Source: Alteribacillus persepolensis
GTDB taxonomy: Bacteria; Bacillota; Bacilli; Bacillales; Marinococcaceae
Reading direction: 5' to 3'
DNA length: 64,000 nt
Assembly: GCF_900099605.1 (NCBI RefSeq)
Contig: NZ_FNDK01000015.1
Location: 16,721-80,720, forward strand
In this document: piece after piece, positions 53,638 through 63,205 of the stretch
Layout: the number at the start of each line of letters is the position of its first letter
How positions within the stretch are numbered: the stretch's first letter is position 1
Notes under the pieces: generated by a model
Databases searched by the model: none
What the model was told of the DNA's origin: nothing
What the model saw: only the letters and a program-made list of their open reading frames with translations
Made by a program: the position numbers and the translations under genes

Positions 53638-55248
53638 ATGTCATCTCTAAAATCAAGATCTGCTTTAGCGTTAAAGCGAAAGGCAGAAAACAAGGCAAAA
53701 GCATTAAAACCCTTTGTTGAAACGGGGGCGGTCAAAGACAACCCCGACCAAGTTCGGGAAAAGCTGGATGAGTTTTTAGAAGGCGATGAATATTTGCTCA
53801 TCGTTGATCAAAATGGCTGGAGTTACCTTCATACGAACCGGCTGAGGGAAGGCCAGCCTTTTACTGATGAGGTAGGTCAAAAAGCAGCACAAACAACAGA
53901 ATCGTTATTACAATGGTATCCACGTAATACCGGAGAATTACTCATTGATGCTTCTTGTCCCATTGGAAAAAGCCCGGATGGCAATTCATTCAATGTAAGA
54001 GTGGGAAGAGTTGTACATAAAAAGCTGCTTGCTCCTTGGATTTTCAGTTTAGCGTGTCTGCCAGTGATGCTGCTTTTCTTGCTGCAAGTGCTGTTCACAG
54101 AAGCAAACCAGCTGTGGTGGACGGGTCTTGCCGTTCTTCTTTTTGCAGCTGGCTTTGGTGCATATTCCTATCATATGGTTATTTCTTCTGTAAGGCAGTG
54201 GAACAGTGTCACTAGAGCGATATCAGCCGGAAAATTAACAAAGAAAGTGGAAAATCAGTCTCGAAGTGAATTTCACCAAATTGGTTTTGAGATAAATAAA
54301 ATGGTGATTGGCATGGCAAACATGATAAAAGAGATAGACCGCGCCGCAGAATTGGTGAAAGAGATAAGCAGTACGCAAGAAAGAGAAACAGAAGAGCTTT
54401 CTGCAGGATTTGAACAATTTGCTTCTGGTATGCAAGAATTTCAAGCTGGCGCTCAAAGCCAAACGTCTTCTCTGCAAACCGCTCAAGAAATGATGAAAGA
54501 AATGACAGAAAGCGTCATAAGGATGAAAAATGGAATTTTGGAAGCAGTCGCACAATCCGAAGAGTCAAGCAGAGAAGCAGACAAAGGTAAAAAAGCTTTA
54601 GACTCCTCAGAAGAAAAAATGTATCATATCCAAGAAGCTGTTGGAGATTCGACCAAACAAATTCAGTCGGCTGCTATAGATGCAGAAGAGATGATGAAAA
54701 AAGCTGCTAGTATTACAGATATTGCTGATCAAACAAATTTACTTGCGTTAAATGCCTCCATTGAAGCAGCTAGAGCTGGGGAGGCAGGGAAAGGTTTTGC
54801 GGTAGTAGCTGCAGAAGTGAAGAAGCTGGCAGCAGATACGAACACATTTGCGAATGATATTTTCAGTATATTAACAAAAACAAAAAGTGAGCTCGGAGGT
54901 GCTGTTTCTCGGGCAAAGAATAGTGCAAATGTTATCGAAGAAGGCGTAAAGGTTGTGAAGCAAGCAGGAGACTCTATCAGGCAGCTGCATGCAGCTTCAG
55001 AAAACACGAGAGAAGCAATCCAGGAAAATGTACAAATTGCCGATAAGTTAATGGAAGATGGCAAGAATGTAAATAACATCATGGTGGATGTAAATAACAT
55101 TGCTGATGAATTCACAACCTCAGTTGTACAAAATGTAAGCAGCATGGACCAGCAAATAGCAGGTGTACAGCAAATTACCTCTGATGCTTCCAAGTTGTCA
55201 ACAGAAGCGAAGCATTTAAACCAAATTGTCGGCCGTTTTCAACTGTGA
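53638..55248 (+). CDS. Methyl-accepting chemotaxis-type protein
   Basis: A 536-residue signal transducer. Residues 1-130 look like a small Cache-like sensor (EYLLIVDQNGWSYLHTNRLREG). Two spans follow (131-153 and 159-180), then a HAMP segment and a long signalling coiled coil. The tip ITDIADQTNLLALNASIEAARAGEAGKGFAVVAAEVKKLA is the CheA/CheW-binding hairpin. There is no N-terminal membrane segment before the sensor, so by topology it faces the cytoplasm. No pentapeptide CheR tether. The site GGGGGGTG is a little far from the ATG. Confidence 0.9.
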   Translation: MSSLKSRSALALKRKAENKAKALKPFVETGAVKDNPDQVREKLDEFLEGDEYLLIVDQNGWSYLHTNRLREGQPFTDEVGQKAAQTTESLLQWYPRNTGELLIDASCPIGKSPDGNSFNVRVGRVVHKKLLAPWIFSLACLPVMLLFLLQVLFTEANQLWWTGLAVLLFAAGFGAYSYHMVISSVRQWNSVTRAISAGKLTKKVENQSRSEFHQIGFEINKMVIGMANMIKEIDRAAELVKEISSTQERETEELSAGFEQFASGMQEFQAGAQSQTSSLQTAQEMMKEMTESVIRMKNGILEAVAQSEESSREADKGKKALDSSEEKMYHIQEAVGDSTKQIQSAAIDAEEMMKKAASITDIADQTNLLALNASIEAARAGEAGKGFAVVAAEVKKLAADTNTFANDIFSILTKTKSELGGAVSRAKNSANVIEEGVKVVKQAGDSIRQLHAASENTREAIQENVQIADKLMEDGKNVNNIMVDVNNIADEFTTSVVQNVSSMDQQIAGVQQITSDASKLSTEAKHLNQIVGRFQL

Positions 55249-55423
55249 GCAGGAAGTAATTGCGGATAAAAAGAATAACGTTGTGCCTTATTAGCTGCCA
55301 ACATTTTCTGCTTTGGCAGCTAATATAGAATCCAGTGTCAGTAAAATGCTGCTAAAAGAGAAGGCTTATCTGCGATGTTCTTTTTGATTATCAACGGTCA
55401 TCTTATATCTTTTCGTATTTGCT

Positions 55424-56224
55424 TTATCTTAAAACACTCCCTCCGGATATTTTGATTGATTCCCCAACAATATTTGCTCCAGCCTCTGATAATAAATAGG
55501 CAATGGTATGGGCAACTTCCTTAGGTTCTGTTAAACGGCCGGATGGAATACTATTTTTAGCTATTTTTAATTGATCTTCAAATGATCGGTTTTCACGCTC
55601 TGCTTTGTTTTGAATCGCTTGTTTTCCCATTTCTGTTTCAACGTATCCTGGACAAACGGCATTGACCCGAATGCCGTGAGAAACTGCTTCAACAGCCATC
55701 GAGTGAGTGAAGCCGATGAGAGCAAATTTGGAAGCAGCATAAGCTGTGTTGCCTCGGGTGCCGCGCAGACCAGAAAGTGATGAAACATTTACAATAGCGC
55801 CTTTACGGTGCTTACGCATATTTTCATAAACAAGCTGAGTAAGCAGAACAGTTGCTGTGTAGTTAATGTGCATAATACGTTCCATTTCTGATTGTGTCAG
55901 CTTCTCGACCACATTGCCGCCTACCACCCCAGCTGAGTTAACTAGTAATGAGATAAAGCCGTGCTGCTCATGTGCGCGTTCAACGAGTTGACGGCGGTCT
56001 TCTTCTTTTCCAATATCAGCAGAAAAAGTGAACACTTGTGCATGAGGATTCTGCTGTATAATGTCTTTCTTTAATGTTTCTAGAGCAGCTTGGCGTCGTC
56101 CGGTAATGGTAACATCTGCTCCCATAGAAGCTAGAAGTAAGGCTGTTTCATAGCCTATTCCCCCCGTTGCTCCTGTAACAAGAGCATGTTCTCCTGTAAG
56201 TGCATGATTTGAAAAAATACTCAA
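55424..56224 (-). CDS. SDR-family oxidoreductase, FabG-like
   Basis: A 266-residue short-chain dehydrogenase. The cofactor motif is VTGATGGIGYETALLLASMG, followed by NSAGVVGG. The catalytic set is S in NVSSLSGLRG, then YAASKFALIGF (YxxxK). An arginine after the Rossmann motif (TGRR) suggests NADPH. TTG at 56224 follows AAAGGAG by nine bases; the upstream ATG at 56263 lacks a site. It could reduce a 3-oxoacyl or other carbonyl; pathway unknown. Confidence 0.85.
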   Translation of the reverse strand: MSIFSNHALTGEHALVTGATGGIGYETALLLASMGADVTITGRRQAALETLKKDIIQQNPHAQVFTFSADIGKEEDRRQLVERAHEQHGFISLLVNSAGVVGGNVVEKLTQSEMERIMHINYTATVLLTQLVYENMRKHRKGAIVNVSSLSGLRGTRGNTAYAASKFALIGFTHSMAVEAVSHGIRVNAVCPGYVETEMGKQAIQNKAERENRSFEDQLKIAKNSIPSGRLTEPKEVAHTIAYLLSEAGANIVGESIKISGGSVLR

Positions 56225-56611
56225 ATGACAACTCTCCTTTTCGTTATAATCAGTCTGTAACATATGGACAGCTGTGATGTGAAAAACGGTACAGCATCTA
56301 ACAGAATACCCTCTCAGTATACGAGATAAAACATAAAAGCTCCTGTGTAATACGCGAAAGTTAATTATGTTTTTATTACGAGAAAAATAAATAAATATTG
56401 TGTTAAAATATGATTGTCTGTATTAATAGTATTTCATCTATAATTGATGATAATTTAAGTAATGTTTTTTAGACGGAAGTTAAAAAAGTATTGTTTTTTA
56501 CATATAGGCAATATATCATAGAGATAGCAAAAAAAGAAGGAGGGATTGGCAGCACACAAAATGAAAACGCTCTCTTGTTAAAAAACTCAATGAATAAAGG
56601 GGGAAATGTGG
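56225..56611. other. AT-rich intergenic region before the LIV operon
   Basis: No supported gene. It contains TTGTCT near 56413 and TATAAT near 56438 with 19-base spacing as a weak promoter candidate. An AAGGAGGG at 56538 is followed by a codon series too short to call. Confidence 0.4.
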
Positions 56612-57823
56612 ATGAAAAAATATGCCACAACATTATTTATTTTCACTATTTTTCTGATTATTCTGTCATCGTGTGGCGGCAGTGCATTACAATCAGAACA
56701 ATCAAGTGGACAGGCTGAGGAAGGAGATAAAGAATCTATTAAAATAGGAGCTATCTTGCCTTTCTCGGGTGTTTATACGTCATTAGGAAAAGATCTGTCT
56801 GATGGGATGAAGTTATATTTGGATAGTGTTGACTGGCAGGCTGGCGGAAAAGACATAGAGCTGCTGGAAGAAGACACAGAAGCAGATCCGCAAACAGCAT
56901 TAAGAATGACGAGAAAGTTAATGGACCGAGAAAACATAGATATTTTAACAGGAGCGGTGAGTACAGCGGTTGCTTACGCCATCCGTGATGAAGTGGATGC
57001 CAATCAATTACCGTACCTGGCTTCACATGCTGGCGGTAATAATTTAACAAGAGAGGAACGAAGTGATTATATTTGGCGTTCATCATTTTCTTCGTGGCAG
57101 ATAGGTCATGCCATGGGGCAATGGGCTTATGATAACGTTGGTGACCAAATGTACGTTGCAGCGGCAGATTATGCTTTTGGACGTGAAGTATCAGCCGCTT
57201 TTGTGGAAGCGTATGAAGAAGCTGGCGGAGAAATTGTAGGGGAAGTATATCCACCGCTTGAAAACAACGATTATGCTTCTTATTTGACCACTATTAGAGA
57301 CGCGGACGCCGATGGGGTATATGCCTTTTTTGCTGGCAGTGATGCAGTTCGTTTTGTACAGCAGTTTGAAGAATATGGATTGAAAGAAGAATTGGAACTG
57401 CTTGGGTCAGGCTGGCTGGTGTCAGAAGATTTACGTGAATCGATTGGAGAGGCAGCAGAAGGAACGAAAGCAGCCAGCTTTTGGGATTACAATTTAGAAA
57501 ATGATGAAAATCAGGAGTTTGTTCAAGCTTATGAAGAAGCATATGACCGCCGTCCGACTGTCGAAGCCTTGGAGGGCTATGATGCAGCACGTATTATTGT
57601 AGAAACAATAGAAGCATTGGATGGCGATGTTAGTGATGGAAAACAAGTAGCTGAGGCAATGGGAAATGTCACATTTAATAGTCCGCGTGGAGCATTTTCG
57701 TTTGACAAAAATACGCATCACGTACTGCAAGACATGTATATCTTAGAAACGGTGTTAGAAGGAGAACGGACAGAAAATAAACTGCTTGAGACGATTGAGG
57801 AAGTGCAGGATCCAGGTGAATAA
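56612..57823 (+). CDS. LIV-type ABC transporter substrate-binding lipoprotein
   Basis: A 403-residue Peripla_BP_6-type binding protein. The signal peptide ends with lipobox LSSCGGS. IKIGAILPFSGVYTSLGKDLSDGMKLYLDSV opens the mature protein, and GAVSTAVAYAIRDEV and YDAARIIVETI are typical. Related proteins bind branched-chain amino acids, amides or aromatic acids. ATG 56612 has GGGGG at 8 bases; ATG 56606 is too near it. First gene of a five-gene operon. Confidence 0.88.
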   Translation: MKKYATTLFIFTIFLIILSSCGGSALQSEQSSGQAEEGDKESIKIGAILPFSGVYTSLGKDLSDGMKLYLDSVDWQAGGKDIELLEEDTEADPQTALRMTRKLMDRENIDILTGAVSTAVAYAIRDEVDANQLPYLASHAGGNNLTREERSDYIWRSSFSSWQIGHAMGQWAYDNVGDQMYVAAADYAFGREVSAAFVEAYEEAGGEIVGEVYPPLENNDYASYLTTIRDADADGVYAFFAGSDAVRFVQQFEEYGLKEELELLGSGWLVSEDLRESIGEAAEGTKAASFWDYNLENDENQEFVQAYEEAYDRRPTVEALEGYDAARIIVETIEALDGDVSDGKQVAEAMGNVTFNSPRGAFSFDKNTHHVLQDMYILETVLEGERTENKLLETIEEVQDPGE

Positions 57824-57844
57824 TAACGAATGCGGGGTGAAAAA

Positions 57845-58717
57845 ATGGACGTATTAGCTGCCCAGCTAATAAATGGATTCTCGTATGGTATGCTGTTATT
57901 TATTATTACATGCGGGCTTTCATTAGTATTTGGTATTTTGGGTGTTTTGAATTTGGCACATGGTTCTTTATATATGATAGGGGCATATGTAGCTTTTTCA
58001 ATTACATCAACATTTTCACAAAGCTTTTGGACTGCTCTTATTGCAGCGCCTCTTGTTGTGGCAGTGCTTGCGCTTATTATTGAGCGCACACTGCTTAAGT
58101 CGACGTATCATCTCGGGCATTTGTCGCAAGTGTTATTAACATTTGGACTAGCCTATGTTTTTCATGACATAGCAAAGCTTATATGGGGGTCCAATGTTCT
58201 TTCGATTCAGGTGCCGCCTTCATTAGAAGGTTCGATCATTGTTTTCGGCCAAACATTTCCGCTGTACCGAATTGTCATTATCGGTGTAGGCGTTTGTTTA
58301 GCTTTTGGTTTGTGGTGGATGCAAAATAAAACGAGATGGGGTGCTATTGTACGAGCAGGGTTAAGTGATAAACAAATGATTGGTGCACTGGGGGTTAACA
58401 TTCACTTAGTATTTACGACGATATTTGTTATTGGCGGATTATTGGCAGGCTTTGGAGGAGTCGTAGCTGCACCGGTATTAGGGCTGTATCCAGATATGGA
58501 ATTTCAAACGCTCATTTTAGCATTGGTTGTCTTAGTTATCGGCGGGTTAGGCTCTATTGCCGGCACACTGGTTGCCAGCGTTTTAGTAGGGACATTAGAA
58601 ACATTTGGCCGGTTTTTGTTTCCTGAGGTTAGCATGTTTCTCGTGTTTGCATTGATGGCAGTAATTTTAGTGTGGCGGCCAAATGGTTTGTTAGGAAAGC
58701 AGGTGGCAGAAGAATGA
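57845..58717 (+). CDS. LIV-type ABC transporter permease, LivH-like
   Basis: A 290-residue permease with eight or so spans. INGFSYGMLLFIITCGLSLVFGILGVLNLAHGSLYMIGAY is the LivH start, and GGLLAGFGGVVAAPV follows. GGGGTG precedes the ATG. It overlaps the next permease gene by four bases. Confidence 0.93.
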   Translation: MDVLAAQLINGFSYGMLLFIITCGLSLVFGILGVLNLAHGSLYMIGAYVAFSITSTFSQSFWTALIAAPLVVAVLALIIERTLLKSTYHLGHLSQVLLTFGLAYVFHDIAKLIWGSNVLSIQVPPSLEGSIIVFGQTFPLYRIVIIGVGVCLAFGLWWMQNKTRWGAIVRAGLSDKQMIGALGVNIHLVFTTIFVIGGLLAGFGGVVAAPVLGLYPDMEFQTLILALVVLVIGGLGSIAGTLVASVLVGTLETFGRFLFPEVSMFLVFALMAVILVWRPNGLLGKQVAEE

Positions 58718-59691
58718 ATAACACGTATGTAAAATTTATTGCTGTTCTTGTTTTGATAGCTGCAGCGCCGTTTTTTCTGCCGCTTTTTCATATTAACTTA
58801 TTAAGTGAAATTTTAATTTTAGCTATATTTGCGTTAAGTTTAAACGTAATGATGGGTTACGCAGGTATGGTTTCGTTAGGTCATGCTGCATTTTTTGGAA
58901 CAGGTGCATACGCAGCAGGTATTATGGCGCAAAACGCTTCAGCGAATATGATTTTTACATTAGCGGGAGCTGTCGTGTTATCCCTTGTTTTAGCAGGCAT
59001 TGTTGGTTTATTTTGCATGAAAGTCAGCGGCTTTTATTTTCTTATGCTTACATTGGCATTTTCACAAATGGTTTATTCCTTTGTATATCAAGCGAACCAA
59101 TGGACAGGAGGCTCAAACGGCCTATCAGGCATCCCAAGCCCCGTGTTGTTTGGGTTCAGCTTTTCCAATAGTGTATGGGTATATTATCTTATTGGGCTGA
59201 TATTTTTACTTATATTTGCTGGTCTCCGTGTATTAGTGAAGTCTCCTTTCGGGCAAATTCTTATTGGGATCAGGGAAAATGAAACAAGGCTGAAATCGAT
59301 GGGGTATAACACCAGCATGTATAAATATGCTGCATTTATTATATCTGGTGTTATAGGCGGCATGTCCGGTGCGCTCTATACGTATTTTAATGGTTTTATT
59401 GCTCCAAGTGACGTGTATTGGACGATGTCTGGAACCGTACTGATTATGGTGTTGGTCGGAGGAGCTGGAACAATGACCGGACCGGTACTGGGAGCAGCAT
59501 TAATTGTGTTGTTAGAGACGGTCGTTGCAGCTTATACAGACATGTGGATGTTGATACTTGGCTCTGTGTTTATTATCTTTGTTATCTTTTTCCCTTCCGG
59601 CATTCACGGTATTTTGCAGGACACTCTCAATAAATGGCAGAAGCCAAAGCTGAATCCAGACGTGAAAAGTGTAAAAAGAGAACAAATTTAG
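58714..59691 (+). CDS. LIV-type ABC transporter permease, LivM-like
   Basis: A 325-residue permease. LSLNVMMGYAGMVSLGHAAFFGTGAYAAGIM and TGGSNGLSGIPSP are LivM hallmarks, with GIRENETRLKSMGYN. The ATG at 58714 overlaps the livH-type stop (ATGA); an upstream ATG at 58672 lies inside that gene. Confidence 0.93.
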   Translation: MNNTYVKFIAVLVLIAAAPFFLPLFHINLLSEILILAIFALSLNVMMGYAGMVSLGHAAFFGTGAYAAGIMAQNASANMIFTLAGAVVLSLVLAGIVGLFCMKVSGFYFLMLTLAFSQMVYSFVYQANQWTGGSNGLSGIPSPVLFGFSFSNSVWVYYLIGLIFLLIFAGLRVLVKSPFGQILIGIRENETRLKSMGYNTSMYKYAAFIISGVIGGMSGALYTYFNGFIAPSDVYWTMSGTVLIMVLVGGAGTMTGPVLGAALIVLLETVVAAYTDMWMLILGSVFIIFVIFFPSGIHGILQDTLNKWQKPKLNPDVKSVKREQI

Positions 59692-59709
59692 CAGGGGAGG
59701 GGAAAACAG

Positions 59710-60468
59710 ATGGAGTGCATTCTTAAAGTTGATGGAGTATCGAAGCAATTTGGAGGGTTAGAAATATTAAAGGACCTTTCTTTTCATGTAAATAAAGGAG
59801 AACGAATTGGAATAATTGGTCCGAATGGAGCTGGAAAATCAACATTTTTTAATTTGCTGACCGGTGATTTAGCCCCCTCAAAAGGAAATGTTTTTTATAA
59901 AGACAAAGATATTACAACAGAGCCTAATTACAAACGTGCTCGACGCGGAATTGTTCGAACATTCCAAAAAAACAACCTTCTTGTTCCATTGACAGTACTT
60001 GATAATTTGCTACTCGTGCTGCAGCGCAAACATGGCATTTCGCGTACATGGTTTAAGATTCGAAATCAAAAGCAGTATGAAACATTATACAATGAAGCTG
60101 ATGAATTGCTGCAGCGGTGGGGGCTGAAACATCAACGTAACGTGAAGGTGGAAAGCTTATCTTATGGAGAACAGCGTCAAATTGAAATTATGCTGGGTGT
60201 TGCTACAAACCCTGATGTATTGTTGTTGGATGAACCAACAGCGGGAATGTCTCAATCAGAAACGAATTATATCGTTCAGTTATTGCACGAATTACCGAAA
60301 GATTTGACACTTATGATTATTGAGCATGATTTAGAGGTGATTTTTGGTATTGCTGAACGTATGATTGTTTTATATGACAAACATATATTGATTGATGACT
60401 CACCTGATGTTGTACGTAAAGACCCACAAGTAAATCAGATTTATATTGGCACGGAAGGGGCGGTTTGA
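59710..60468 (+). CDS. LIV-type ABC transporter ATPase, LivG-like
   Basis: A 252-residue ATPase. Walker A is IGPNGAGKSTFFNLLTG, the signature SYGEQRQIEIM, and Walker B VLLLDEPTAGMSQSE. It energises the permease pair together with the LivF-like protein. GGGGAGGGG precedes the ATG. Confidence 0.95.
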   Translation: MECILKVDGVSKQFGGLEILKDLSFHVNKGERIGIIGPNGAGKSTFFNLLTGDLAPSKGNVFYKDKDITTEPNYKRARRGIVRTFQKNNLLVPLTVLDNLLLVLQRKHGISRTWFKIRNQKQYETLYNEADELLQRWGLKHQRNVKVESLSYGEQRQIEIMLGVATNPDVLLLDEPTAGMSQSETNYIVQLLHELPKDLTLMIIEHDLEVIFGIAERMIVLYDKHILIDDSPDVVRKDPQVNQIYIGTEGAV

Positions 60469-61163
60469 TGCTGCGTGTGCAAGGTTTGAATGCGTATTAT
60501 GGAGAAAGTCATATCTTGCATGACTTATCATTAGAGGTGGAAAAAGGAAAAGTGGCTGCTCTATTAGGAAGGAACGGAATGGGCAAAACAACGATCATTC
60601 ACTCTATTATGGGATTGGTGCCAAAGCGAGAGGGTACTATTACAGTAGATGGGAAGAACGTAATCAACAGACAGAGCCACCATATCTCAAAAGCTGGAGT
60701 TGGGCTGGTTCCTCAAGGAAGAAGGATTTTTCCGAATCTTACCGTAAAAGAAAACTTGCTTACCACTTATGTGAAAATAGATAAAGAAGGCTGGACATTA
60801 GAAAAAATCTATCAGCTTTTTCCGCGCTTAAAAGAACGACAGCACTTTATGGGAGGCAGCTTGAGCGGCGGGGAGCAGCAAATGCTCTCGATCGGCCGGG
60901 CACTGTTGACAAATCCGTCTCTCTTATTGCTCGATGAGCCTTCTGAAGGTTTGTCACCGCTAATGGTAGAGGAAGTAAGCAAGATTATTCATCAATTAAA
61001 AAAAGAAGGACTTACGATGCTCCTAGTTGAACAAAACTTGGCCATGGCAAAAGAAATTGCTGATTACGTATATATTGTAAATAAAGGCCAGGTTACGTTT
61101 GAAGGACCAAGTGACTCTTTTAATGAAGACGTGCAGCAAGAGCACCTTGCCCTTAGTTCATAA
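60468..61163 (+). CDS. LIV-type ABC transporter ATPase, LivF-like
   Basis: A 231-residue ATPase. Walker A is LLGRNGMGKTTIIHSIMGL, the signature LSGGEQQML, Walker B LLLLDEPSEGLSP. The ATG at 60468 overlaps the preceding stop (TGATG). The last gene of the transporter operon. Confidence 0.95.
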   Translation: MLRVQGLNAYYGESHILHDLSLEVEKGKVAALLGRNGMGKTTIIHSIMGLVPKREGTITVDGKNVINRQSHHISKAGVGLVPQGRRIFPNLTVKENLLTTYVKIDKEGWTLEKIYQLFPRLKERQHFMGGSLSGGEQQMLSIGRALLTNPSLLLLDEPSEGLSPLMVEEVSKIIHQLKKEGLTMLLVEQNLAMAKEIADYVYIVNKGQVTFEGPSDSFNEDVQQEHLALSS

Positions 61164-61183
61164 CCGATTATATCCTATATAGA

Positions 61184-61220
61184 AGAGAAAGGCGGACACA
61201 AGGTTTTGCCTTTCTCTTTA
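61184..61220 (+). terminator. Terminator of the LIV operon
   Basis: AGAGAAAGGC / GCCTTTCTCT stem followed by TTATTATTT. The rest of 61221-61478 has no supported gene. Confidence 0.75.
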
Positions 61221-61478
61221 TTATTTCACTGATAAGACAAGGGAACATGTCGGGAGGGGGATCATCTGTATTGTTAACATGCGGAGGAAAGACGAATACA
61301 TGCAGTGAGATCATCTGCGGGCTTTCCGGATGGAGTTTCTTCCCCTTAGCCAGGGTGCCAGTCAAGTTTTCTTCATACTAGAAAGTGTTATGAGACTATC
61401 TAACAGGAGGTTCTAGTGAAAGGGTACTCTGTTTTCTATGAAAGTCTATATGTACGTCAATGATGGTGTCTCATAGAA

Positions 61479-61513
61479 TAGAGCTGTCCCGGTTTTTATA
61501 TAGGACAGCTCTA
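61479..61513 (-). terminator. Hairpin after the second ferredoxin gene
   Basis: TAGAGCTGTCC / GGACAGCTCTA stem with a 13-base loop; short T-rich tail on the minus strand. It lies 18 bases past the ferredoxin stop. Confidence 0.6.
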
Positions 61514-61531
61514 TGACGTTAAATCGTGAAA

Positions 61532-61789
<258 letters not shown>

Positions 61790-61841
61790 TTACTAGTTTA
61801 AGAATAATGAAGCGAACAGCCAAGGGAAACGTTATGGTAAA

Positions 61842-62843
61842 TTAAGCAAATATACTTGTGCTGTGCAGTGGTTGTACTTTTGCTTTTGGATCAATATAGG
61901 ATTTCGCGTTATTCACAGCTGTTGGTGCTTCGCCAAAACCTGTGGCAATTAACTTTACTTTGCCGTCATACGTGCAGATGTCTCCTGCTGCGTATACACC
62001 AGGGATATTCGTTTCCATTTTTGAATTCACAACAATCGAGTTTTTTCTAATATCTAATCCCCATTCTTTCATTGGTCCAAGTGATGACAAAAATCCAAAA
62101 TTGACAATGACGTCATCTACATCCAATGTCAGCTTTTCCGATTCATTTTTACTATGCTGAATAACAGCTTGCTGAATGCCGTCTTCATCACCAATTAAAC
62201 GCTCCGGTGTGTAAGGTGTTTTAATGTTAATACTGCTATTAAACAATTGTTCGACACTGTGTTCATGGGCACGGAACTTATCACGCCGGTGAGCGATTGT
62301 TACTTTATCAGCAATTGGCTCAAGCATTAATGCCCAATCAACGGCAGAATCGCCCCCGCCAAAAAGCAGCACGTTTTTATCCTTGAATTTACTCAAGTCA
62401 TCAACAAAATAGTGCAGGTTTGTGCCCTCATACTTTTCTGCATCATCCAATTTTAATTTTCTTGGACTAAAAGCCCCGTTTCCAGCTGTTAATATGACTG
62501 TACGAGTATAGTGGGCTCCTTCGTTGGTGGTCATTTTAATAATATCGTCCTCTTGTTTGACGAGTGTTTCTACTTGTTCACCGAGAGAAACAGCAGGATT
62601 AAAATAATTGGCTTGCTCGAGAAGCTGATCAACGAGATCTTGTGCTTTTACTTTTGGGAAACCAGCGATGTCATAAATGTATTTTTCCGGATAAAGAGCT
62701 GACAGCTGTCCTCCCAAATGGGGCAAACTTTCAATAATTTTTACAGATAACTGCCGCATACCGGCGTAAAATGCAGTGAACAAGCCTACAGGACCTCCGC
62801 CTATAATCGTAATGTCATACGTTTGGCTTTGTGCATCTTCCAT
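61842..62843 (-). CDS. Ferredoxin-NADP reductase, thioredoxin-reductase type (second copy)
   Basis: A 333-residue YumC-type flavoprotein, clearly a paralogue of the enzyme at 12728-13723. FAD motif [22 protein letters not shown] motif [17 protein letters not shown]-terminal motif [29 protein letters not shown]. The ATG at 62843 lies behind GAAGGGGG at 11 bases; the ATG at 62870 has no site. It precedes its ferredoxin by 67 bases on the minus strand. Upstream it is divergent from a crotonase gene. Confidence 0.93.
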   Translation of the reverse strand: MEDAQSQTYDITIIGGGPVGLFTAFYAGMRQLSVKIIESLPHLGGQLSALYPEKYIYDIAGFPKVKAQDLVDQLLEQANYFNPAVSLGEQVETLVKQEDDIIKMTTNEGAHYTRTVILTAGNGAFSPRKLKLDDAEKYEGTNLHYFVDDLSKFKDKNVLLFGGGDSAVDWALMLEPIADKVTIAHRRDKFRAHEHSVEQLFNSSINIKTPYTPERLIGDEDGIQQAVIQHSKNESEKLTLDVDDVIVNFGFLSSLGPMKEWGLDIRKNSIVVNSKMETNIPGVYAAGDICTYDGKVKLIATGFGEAPTAVNNAKSYIDPKAKVQPLHSTSIFA

Positions 62844-63205
62844 AGAGTGCTGTACCCCCTTCTTCAACATTTCATTACGTTTATTAAACTTTCGTTATTA
62901 ATAAATAATGTATTTTATTTTATGCGCAATGTCAACCCAATTATGATGTTTATTTTTTGTCACTGCCAATAACTGCTGTTAACAGGACATTCCTATATTA
63001 ACGGGAAAAAACATACGTAACATCAAATGCAAAAAATGAAAAAAGTAGATATATAGAGTAATTGGAAGTAATGACAAGTTATTTGATTTTAACTGCTGTA
63101 AAATCGATGGAATGCATGTTTGAAAAAGCGCTAACATTTCTGTACATTATGAATTAATCACGAAAGATACAAATTCATAATAAAAATATTTAGGAGGTTT
63201 TTCTA
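62844..63205. other. Divergent intergenic region
   Basis: AT-rich, no supported gene. It should hold promoters for the reductase and the crotonase. AACG-containing words occur near 62878-62900, but no clear operator can be defined. A cre-like word at 63123-63136 has two mismatches to consensus and is not counted. Confidence 0.4.

Noticed and set aside
56538..56580. A short peptide after AAGGAGGG upstream of the LIV operon
   Set aside because: About eleven codons, spacing to the possible TTG start is too short, and nothing resembles an attenuator.
63123..63136. A cre site before the right-edge crotonase
   Set aside because: Two conserved bases at the 5' end do not fit the consensus.
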